NCBI GenBank assembly: GCA_964466035.1
Contig: CAYXLR010000003.1
Location: 67,040 to 131,039 of the forward strand
Direction of reading: 5' to 3'
Origin: JANQEA01 sp964466035
GTDB lineage: Bacteria > Bipolaricaulota > Bipolaricaulia > UBA7950 > UBA9294
DNA length: 64,000 nucleotides
The translations under genes and the position numbers were made by a program. The stretch's first letter is position 1. Each line of letters starts with the position of its first letter. A model generated the notes under the pieces. The model worked only from the letters and a program-made list of their open reading frames with translations, was not told the DNA's origin and did not search any database. Of the stretch, positions 58,857 to 64,000 are shown in pieces.

Positions 58857-60363
58857 CCGCGTTCTCTTCGCGCTCTGCTTGTGCTTGGCGACGCTCGCCG
58901 CGCTCGGGGCCGGCCTCTCGACGGACTCCCCGACGCCCGTTCCGTACCCGTTCGAGAACCGGAACATGTTCTTCGGCCTCAGCCTGATCGACCCGACCCG
59001 GCACGCCGCCATCGTCGAGGACCTCGGGATCTCCTGGCTGTCGCTGCAGCCACACGTCCTCTGGATGGCGATCGAGAAGGAGCCCGGTGTCTACGATTGG
59101 TCGAACCTCGACGAGGAGGTCCGTGCCCTTCAGGCGCTCGGCCTCGACGTCACGATGGTCCTCTCGCCGCTGATCAACGCGTTCGGCGCCGAGCGGGAGG
59201 AGATCGTCGACGTCATCGCCCAGTACCCTTCGTTCCTTCACTTCATGCGACAGGGCGTCGGCAGCGAGTACCGCCTCCACCCGCAAGGCGAGACGCTGCC
59301 GCTCTGGCGGGCGTTCGTTCGCGCCGCGGTCGACCGGTACGACGGGGACGGATCGAACGACATGCCCGGCCTCCGGTTCGCGATCCGCAACTGGCACGTC
59401 GTCGAGGAGTATCCGACCCCGTCGCTTCCCGACGAGCGCGACTACATCGACCTCCTCGGCCAGGCGTACGGGATCATCAAGGAGGAGAATCCCGACGCGA
59501 AGGTGATCCTCGCCGGCCTCGCCGGCAACTACGCCCACTGGTTCGCGTTCATGGGCGGATTCATCGACGATCCGGCCGCCGGGGTCGTCGACGGCGCGCT
59601 CCTCACGCGCGAGGAGATGAACGAGAGTCCGGTCTGGTCGTTCCGGAAGGCGCGGTACGAGTGGATGGTCGAGAGCGCGTTCGACGCCTTCGACGTGATG
59701 GACCTGCACGCCTACATCCCGATCGAGTCGTTCCTCGAGGGGGAGATCGCCTACCTGAACGACCTGATGTCCCGATTCGGCGAGCCGAAGCCGATCTGGA
59801 TCGTCGAGGGCGGCGGCCCGCACAAGAACTACCCCGGCTATCCGGCGGTCAACTCGCCGGCCGACGAGTACTTCGGCTGGGGCAGCTTCGAGGAGAACGC
59901 CGAGTTCGTTGTCAAGCTCCACGCGATGAGCGCCGCCGCCGGGGTCGAACGACAGCACTGGGGCCTCGGGGGGATCAAGGGGGAGGACGCCTACTGGGAC
60001 GGCCCGTGGTGCGGGATGGGCCTCCTCGACTGGTACGACGACCACCGGAAGCCGTCGTACTACACGTTCCGGCTGACGGTCGAGGCGCTCGACGGCTTCA
60101 CGGACTGTACGGACGTCAGCTTCGCCAAAGTCCGCGCGTTCCGGTTCGACGTCGAAGGGCACCCGGTGTACGTCCTCTGGAGCGACGATGAGGAGGAGAC
60201 CCCGGTCGACGCGTCTCCGATCCTCGGCGGCACCGACGCCCTCGTCACGCGGATCGTCACCGAGCTCGACGAGGAAGGCGATCCGATCGTCGCGCCCCCG
60301 GAAGTCATTCCGTCGACAGCGCTTCCGATCAGCATCACGCCGATCTTCGTCGAGCCGCTGTAG
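58840..60363 (+). CDS. Secreted clan GH-A-like glycoside hydrolase
   Basis: A 507-residue exported protein with a signal peptide (residues 1-25). A (beta/alpha)8-type domain follows: MFFGLSLIDPTRHAAIVEDL, LSLQPHVLWMAIEKEPGVYD and VTMVLSPLINAF. Candidate acid/base glutamates are Glu189/Glu190 in RNWHVVEEYP at the end of a strand, and the candidate nucleophile is Glu323 in IWIVEGGGP, as in GH-A clan enzymes. A small C-terminal beta domain follows (GHPVYVLWSDDEEETP). The specific GH family and substrate are not recognised. Confidence 0.75.
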   Translation: MNGRRSRVLFALCLCLATLAALGAGLSTDSPTPVPYPFENRNMFFGLSLIDPTRHAAIVEDLGISWLSLQPHVLWMAIEKEPGVYDWSNLDEEVRALQALGLDVTMVLSPLINAFGAEREEIVDVIAQYPSFLHFMRQGVGSEYRLHPQGETLPLWRAFVRAAVDRYDGDGSNDMPGLRFAIRNWHVVEEYPTPSLPDERDYIDLLGQAYGIIKEENPDAKVILAGLAGNYAHWFAFMGGFIDDPAAGVVDGALLTREEMNESPVWSFRKARYEWMVESAFDAFDVMDLHAYIPIESFLEGEIAYLNDLMSRFGEPKPIWIVEGGGPHKNYPGYPAVNSPADEYFGWGSFEENAEFVVKLHAMSAAAGVERQHWGLGGIKGEDAYWDGPWCGMGLLDWYDDHRKPSYYTFRLTVEALDGFTDCTDVSFAKVRAFRFDVEGHPVYVLWSDDEEETPVDASPILGGTDALVTRIVTELDEEGDPIVAPPEVIPSTALPISITPIFVEPL

Positions 60364-60811
60364 CCGCAACAGTCTCAACGCGGAGAACGGGGAGAGAACG
60401 ACTAGATGGGTTCATGGGGTTTCTTGGGTTCGTTGGGTTCGGCAAAGACGCGTCCGGAGTTCGAGGTCTGAGAACCAGTTCGCGGCTTGTATGATCCCCC
60501 TCCCCCTTCGTGACGGGGGAGGCTGGGTGGGGGTGACGGCCCAGCGTTTCCATAGCCTTCCTGAAGCGCGTTACCGGTATTCCGCTCCCCTCCCCCTCCC
60601 CCTCGCCTTCCCTGCCACGGCGAAGAGGAAGGCGCTCCCTCTCCCACCGAGGGAGGGAGAAGGAGAACGGGGTGTTCATGGTTGAGGCTTCTTCTCGTTC
60701 CCCTCAGCTCCCTCCGCGTTTCGTGCTTCTCTCGATTCCACGGAGAGCGGTTCATTGCCCCTCCGGAAGGCGATGTCGATAATCACCCCAACCCGCCGAG
60801 CGAGGAGCGCC
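60364..60811. repeat. Intergenic region rich in dispersed repeats
   Basis: No gene. Ends AACGCGGAG (60377-60385) and CTCCGCGTT (60712-60720) are inverted repeats related to the CAACGCAGAG family. Inside are a GGGTT-rich run near 60411-60438 (TTCATGGGGTTTCTTGGGTT), the hairpin CCTCCCCC/GGGGGAGG around 60490-60515, a pyrimidine run (60585-60612) and the hairpin CTCCCTCTCCC/GAGGGAGGGAG near 60633-60660. It looks like several repeat elements nested in one site. Confidence 0.65.
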
Positions 60812-61459
60812 ATGAGGAGCCGGATCTACAGCTTCGAGTCCGAAGAGATCGTCGTCCATTGGGACTACCATCGGTGCATCCACGTCGAGGAGTGCATCCG
60901 CAGCCTGCCCGAGGTCTTCGACTTCCACCGCCGTCCGTGGGTCGACCCGACCCGGGCCACCGCGGAGAAGGTCGCCTGGGCGTGCGAGCGCTGCCCGACC
61001 GGGGCGCTGCACTACGAACGGCTCGACGGCGGCCCCGCCGAACGGACGCCGGAGAAGAACGAGATCGTCGTCTCTTCGGACGGCCCGCTGTACGTCAAGG
61101 GAGACGTCCACGTTGTCGGCGAAGGCGGCGAGACGATCCTTCAGGACACGCGCGTCGCGCTCTGCCGGTGCGGTCGCTCGCGAAACAAGCCGCTTTGCGA
61201 CGGGAGCCACGAGAAGGCGGAGTTCAGGGCCGAGGGCGCGCTGACCGAGGCCCACGTTAACCGCGGTGCCGGGGGCGAATCGGAGGGCGGAGAGCTGCTG
61301 ATCCGAGTCGCCGACCCGGGCCCGCTGACGATCAAGGGATCGGCCGAGATCCGCGGCGATCGATCCGACAGCTGCAGCCACGTCCGGGTCGGCGCGCTCT
61401 GCTGCTGCGGCAAATCGAAGAACAAGCCGTTCTGCGACGGGAGCCACGCGGAGGGCTAG
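60812..61459 (+). CDS. Fer4_19 ferredoxin fused to two CDGSH iron-sulphur domains
   Basis: A 215-residue soluble protein with three predicted cluster sites. Residues 15-75 are a divergent single-cluster ferredoxin of the YjdI type (WDYHRCIHVEECIRSLPEVF, ACERCPTGAL). Two CDGSH domains follow: CRCGRSRNKPLCDGSH near residue 115 and CCCGKSKNKPFCDGSH near 200, each with the Cys3-His ligands of a [2Fe-2S] cluster. Role unknown; electron storage or iron-sulphur handling is inferred. GAGGAG precedes the ATG. Confidence 0.92.
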   Translation: MRSRIYSFESEEIVVHWDYHRCIHVEECIRSLPEVFDFHRRPWVDPTRATAEKVAWACERCPTGALHYERLDGGPAERTPEKNEIVVSSDGPLYVKGDVHVVGEGGETILQDTRVALCRCGRSRNKPLCDGSHEKAEFRAEGALTEAHVNRGAGGESEGGELLIRVADPGPLTIKGSAEIRGDRSDSCSHVRVGALCCCGKSKNKPFCDGSHAEG

Positions 61460-61494
61460 CCGCTTCGTCCGCGGTGAGCCCTCGCCAGAAGCGT

Positions 61495-62181
61495 CTACTG
61501 TCCTGCTGGCGACGCCGGACCGAATTTCCAGTCGATGAACTGGCGGATCCCGGCGAGGATCCCCTCGGCGATCGTCTGCTGGTACACCGGATCGACGAGC
61601 TTCGCCATCTCGTCGGGGTTCGTCAGATACCCGACCTCGGCGGAGACGGCCGGCATCTCGGTGCGCTGCAGGTACGACTCCTGCGACCGGGTCCCACGGT
61701 CCCGGGCGCCGGTCGCGTCGATGAGCCCGTCCTGGATCAGCTCCGCGAGGACCCAGCTGTCGTCGTCCAACGGACGCTCGGCGGCGACGATCGTCTCGAC
61801 CCCGTAGGCTTCGTCCGTCGAGTACGAGTTGACGTGGACCGACACGTAGATCACCGCGCCGGCCTCTTCCGCGATCCGGATTCGGTCCTCCAGCGAAACG
61901 AAGATGTCGAGCGTCCGCGTCGGCACGGCGACGAGGTCCGTCTCCGCGTCGACCAGCGCCTGCAGCCGCTCGACGATCTCGAGATTGAGGTCCTTCTCGA
62001 GCACGTCGCCGACCGTGGCCCCCGGATCGCGGCCGCCGTGCCCGGCGTCGAGCGCGATGACGTAGACCGGGGCCGGCTCCGGCTCCTCCGACCTAAGCAG
62101 GCGCGGAAGCGTCAGAGCGAGAACCACCGCAACGGCTGCCGCCCCCAGCACCGCCAGTGTGACAATCCCCCTCTTGGTCAT
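61495..62181 (-). CDS. N-acetylmuramoyl-L-alanine amidase
   Basis: A 228-residue Amidase_3 enzyme with an N-terminal membrane anchor (residues 6-30). The zinc ligands are intact: His48 in DAGHGGRDPG, Glu62 in VLEKDLNLEI, His116 in VSVHVNSYS; the catalytic Glu is in AEVGYLTNPDE. It cleaves stem peptides from peptidoglycan in the cell envelope. It is the full counterpart of the altered amidase at 2276-2944, sharing GRDPGA and LDIFVSLEDR/LDIYLTLEDR. TATTCT ends 6 nt before the ATG and no ribosome-binding site is present; an in-frame ATG at 62223 is less likely. Confidence 0.92.
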   Translation of the reverse strand: MTKRGIVTLAVLGAAAVAVVLALTLPRLLRSEEPEPAPVYVIALDAGHGGRDPGATVGDVLEKDLNLEIVERLQALVDAETDLVAVPTRTLDIFVSLEDRIRIAEEAGAVIYVSVHVNSYSTDEAYGVETIVAAERPLDDDSWVLAELIQDGLIDATGARDRGTRSQESYLQRTEMPAVSAEVGYLTNPDEMAKLVDPVYQQTIAEGILAGIRQFIDWKFGPASPAGQ

Positions 62182-62268
62182 GGAAGGAGAATACCAGATG
62201 CCAAAGCGGCTCGGCCAGTCCATCTGTCGTCCTTCGCAACCGGCTCACGATCCGCTATTCCCGCGAAG

Positions 62269-62358
62269 CGGGAACAGGCGAGGTTGCGCAGCAGCCGAGG
62301 CTATTCCTCCCCTGCGGGAACAGGCGAGGCTGCGCAGTAGCCGAGGCTATCCTGCGGA
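62269..62358. repeat. 45-bp tandem repeat, two copies
   Basis: GCGGGAACAGGCGAGG starts at 62269 and again at 62314, and the copies continue together through GCGCAG-AGCCGAGGCTAT with few differences. The hairpin CCCGC-GAA-GCGGG (62260-62272) precedes it. It lies between the divergent amidase and zinc transporter genes, a non-coding region of about 220 bp. Confidence 0.8.
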
Positions 62359-62400
62359 GACCCACATCCTGTACTCTTGTGCCGTCCGAAGGGAAAGACG

Positions 62401-63162
62401 ATGCCGGAAGGGTTCGCACTCGGTCTGATCCTGTCGACGCTCGCCGGGCTTTCGACGCTGATCGGAAGCTTCCTCGGGCTCCTCACGAGGGAGCCGGGCC
62501 CCCGATTCATGGCGCTGACGCTCGGCTTCTCCGGCGGGGTGATGCTCCACGTCTCGTTCGTCGAGCTGCTCCAGGCCGGCGTCGAGTCGGCGGGGTTCGG
62601 CCCGGCCCACGTCGCGTTCTTTGCCGGGATGGCCGCGATGTTCCTCGTCGACGTGCTGATCCCGCACGAGTACATGGCCGAGCACGCTCACCCCGGACAG
62701 ACGGAGCAGCAGAGCCGACTGCTCAAGACGGGGCTGTTCGTCGCCCTCGGCATCGGGATCCACAACTTCCCCGAAGGGATGGCGTCGTTCGTCGGGGCGC
62801 TGCAGGATCCCTCCCTCGGGATCGCCATCGCCGTCGCGATTGCCGTCCACAACATCCCCGAGGGGCTCGCCGTGGCGGCGCCGATTCTGGCCGCGACCGG
62901 GAGCCGAAGGAAGGCGTTCTGGTGGTCGTTCCTGTCCGGGATTGCCGAGCCGCTCGGCGCCGGCGTGGCGGCGCTCGTGCTGTTCCCGTTCCTCTCCGAC
63001 GCGATCCTCGGCTACATCCTCGCCGCCGTCGCCGGGATCATGGTCTTCATCACCCTCGACGAGCTCGTCCCCGTCTCCCGGTCATTCGGGCACGAGCATC
63101 TCTCCATCGTCGGCGTCGTCATCGGTATGCTGGTCATGGCGGTGAGCCTGTGGCTCCTATGA
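62401..63162 (+). CDS. zupT: ZIP family metal transporter (ZupT type)
   Basis: A 253-residue inner-membrane protein with eight membrane helices. The paired metal-site motifs are GIGIHNFPEGMASF in helix 4 and AVHNIPEGLAVA in helix 5; a His-containing cytoplasmic loop (HEYMAEHAHPGQ) lies before helix 4. It imports zinc and other divalent metals down their gradient. AAGGGAAAG precedes the ATG. Confidence 0.94.
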   Translation: MPEGFALGLILSTLAGLSTLIGSFLGLLTREPGPRFMALTLGFSGGVMLHVSFVELLQAGVESAGFGPAHVAFFAGMAAMFLVDVLIPHEYMAEHAHPGQTEQQSRLLKTGLFVALGIGIHNFPEGMASFVGALQDPSLGIAIAVAIAVHNIPEGLAVAAPILAATGSRRKAFWWSFLSGIAEPLGAGVAALVLFPFLSDAILGYILAAVAGIMVFITLDELVPVSRSFGHEHLSIVGVVIGMLVMAVSLWLL

Positions 63163-63197
63163 CGCGCCAGGGTCTAGCGTCGAATCCTCACCAAACA

Positions 63198-63250
63198 CGC
63201 GAACGCCTACTGCGTTCGCGCAAGGAACTCGCGCCGCATGCGCGAGTTCC
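63198..63250. terminator. Two adjacent hairpins after zupT
   Basis: CGCGAACGC/GCGTTCGCG (63198-63220, 5-nt loop) and GGAACTCGCGC/GCGCGAGTTCC (63224-63250, 5-nt loop) are perfect stems of 9 and 11 bp separated by 3 nt. There is no T-tract. They may end zupT transcription or regulate the next gene, whose ribosome-binding site is 10 bp further on. Confidence 0.55.
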
Positions 63251-63276
63251 CAGGCTGCTCTAGGAGGGTAGAACCC

Positions 63277-63774
63277 GTGAAAGCATCCTGCCTCATCGAA
63301 GCGATCGAAGCGGCGCGCGAGAACTGGGACTACTCGATCGGACTCGTGCCGGAGGAAAAGATGGAACGGAAGCCCGCTCCCGACGCGTGGTCCTTCAAGG
63401 ACGTCATCGCGCACGTCGCCTGGCACGAGCAACAGATGATCGAGCTCGCCGAGACCCGCGACCTCGTCGGCTCTCCGTGGTGGAATCTGCCGACCGACGA
63501 GCGAAACGACAGGATCTACGAGCAGTACAAGGACCAGCCGCTCGACGAGGTGCTCGCCACGGCCGAGGACGCCTACTCGCGGATGATGGAGGCGCTCAAG
63601 ACGCTCTCCGACGAGGACATGAACGACCCGAGTCGATTCACCGACATGCCCCCGGACTGGGTCCCGTGGCGGCTGATCGCATCAAACACCTACGAACATT
63701 ACCTCCGGCACGTCGCTCAGGTTCGCAGGCTCGCCCACGGCGAAGTGCAAAGCGCTTCGCCAAGCAACTCCTGA
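63277..63774 (+). CDS. DinB-like four-helix bundle protein
   Basis: A 165-residue protein of the DinB/YfiT superfamily (LVPEEKMERKPAPDAWSFKD, VIAHVAWHEQQMIELAE, NTYEHYLRHVAQVRRLAHG). The His residues in AHVAWHE and EHYLRH match the metal triad of DinB-like metalloenzymes, many of which are thiol-dependent transferases or hydrolases. The closest pattern seems to be the ClbS/DfsB-type branch. GTG at 63277 is the start, with AGGAGGG upstream. A fragment of a second copy of its C-terminus follows at 63794. Confidence 0.85.
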   Translation: MKASCLIEAIEAARENWDYSIGLVPEEKMERKPAPDAWSFKDVIAHVAWHEQQMIELAETRDLVGSPWWNLPTDERNDRIYEQYKDQPLDEVLATAEDAYSRMMEALKTLSDEDMNDPSRFTDMPPDWVPWRLIASNTYEHYLRHVAQVRRLAHGEVQSASPSNS

Positions 63775-63793
63775 CGAAGGAAGAAGTTGCCAG

Positions 63794-63835
63794 AGCATCT
63801 ACCTGCGGCATGTCGCTCAAGTCCGTCAGCTAGCC
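63794..63835 (+). pseudogene. Remnant of a second DinB-like C-terminus
   Basis: The 14 codons here read SIYLRHVAQVRQLA, nearly identical to EHYLRHVAQVRRLA at the end of the DinB-like protein just upstream. The DNA is also similar over about 42 bp. No start codon or rest of the gene is present, so this is a relic of a tandem duplication or of replacement of the 3' end. Confidence 0.75.
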
Positions 63836-64000
63836 AGTCGTGCCGTAGCGGAGTCACTGTGCCTCGATCTTCGCCCTAGGAATCAGCTCCAGCCGCTCAC
63901 CCACCACGAGAACGGCAAAGCCGTTCTCGTCCGGCTCGGGGACGCAGTCCGCGAGGCGCTTTCTACTTCGCCAGATGGATCGTCAGCACCGTGGCACTTG
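63836..64000. other. Window end: hairpin and possible 3' end of a minus-strand gene
   Basis: CACGAGAACGGC-type arms form an 11-bp stem with a 3-nt loop (63906-63930). On the minus strand a frame ends in SATVLTIHLAK with a stop at 63963-63965 and runs off the window. It is too short to identify. Confidence 0.35.

Noticed and set aside
62269..62358. Possible CRISPR array from two 45-bp repeats
   Set aside because: Only two copies without unique spacers between them.
63846..63980. Minus-strand protein end LADCVPEPDENGFAVLVVGE and following residues
   Set aside because: The frame has an in-frame stop only about 40 codons upstream and no start codon, so it is at most a fragment.

Overview
The window is GC-rich bacterial chromosome (roughly two thirds G+C by eye), densely packed, with many 4-bp ATGA overlaps between neighbouring genes. 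A run of exactly 100 N (38959-39058) inside a tandem repeat shows it is scaffolded sequence, probably from a metagenome. Gene content (SpoVS without other sporulation genes, pyruvate phosphate dikinase, Opp/Dpp-type sugar or peptide ABC transporters, small proteins ending in Phe that look like outer-membrane barrels, lipobox proteins, several apparently leaderless genes) suggests a two-membraned, probably anaerobic or fermentative bacterium of a poorly cultivated lineage. An affinity with candidate phyla such as Bipolaricaulota is only a guess.

Layout. 1-1250: a HEPN/nucleotidyltransferase toxin-antitoxin module bounded by short direct repeats. 1500-3050: a methyltransferase and a lipoprotein amidase lying between two copies of the tyrS 3' end. 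3057-6667: gyrA-tyrS operon on the minus strand. 6806-11632: a minus-strand operon with a HEAT-like secreted protein, an oligopeptide-family binding protein and two permeases. 11790-13595: a membrane-anchored protein resembling tandem inactive metallopeptidases. 13776-19325: spoVS-argS-ftsY-ppdK. 19441-24006: the pantothenate/CoA operon coaBC-DUF2520-panB-panC-coaX. 24003-25871: a MarR-regulated operon with two FMN-binding-fold proteins and a small membrane protein. 26369-38544: a LacI-controlled carbohydrate locus (binding protein, two permeases, two ATPases, GH3 glycosidase, xylose-isomerase-like enzyme, xylulokinase), most likely for xylo-oligosaccharides. 38792-39116: an unresolved 112-bp tandem repeat ending in a TATAAT box in front of an isocitrate-dehydrogenase-family gene paired with an MmgE/PrpD gene. 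41692-48787: mutY, two barrel-like proteins, yebC, a small membrane protein, a metallophosphoesterase, tilS. 48784-52047: rseP, ispF, recX, recA. 52172-54380: a class III nucleotide cyclase, a cyclic-nucleotide-binding protein and an RNase Z-like hydrolase. 54561-57304: tdk, two tRNAs, a PC4-like protein, prfA and a coiled-coil protein. 57525-63774: ferredoxin-nitroreductase, YjbR protein, secreted glycosidase-like protein, a ferredoxin/CDGSH protein, a second amidase, a ZIP transporter and a DinB-like protein.

How the genes work together. The pantothenate operon lacks a recognisable ketopantoate reductase and carries a Rossmann/DUF2520 protein in its place. The carbohydrate locus couples import, hydrolysis, isomerisation and phosphorylation in one transcription unit behind a LacI repressor that has twin palindromes at its own promoter. 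Several promoters match the sigma-70 consensus with 17-bp spacing. At least four of them end 6-9 nt before an ATG with no ribosome-binding site, and a few more starts show only a -10-like hexamer in that position, which points to leaderless mRNAs. Intergenic regions hold several copies of a dispersed repeat with CAACGCAGAG-type inverted ends.
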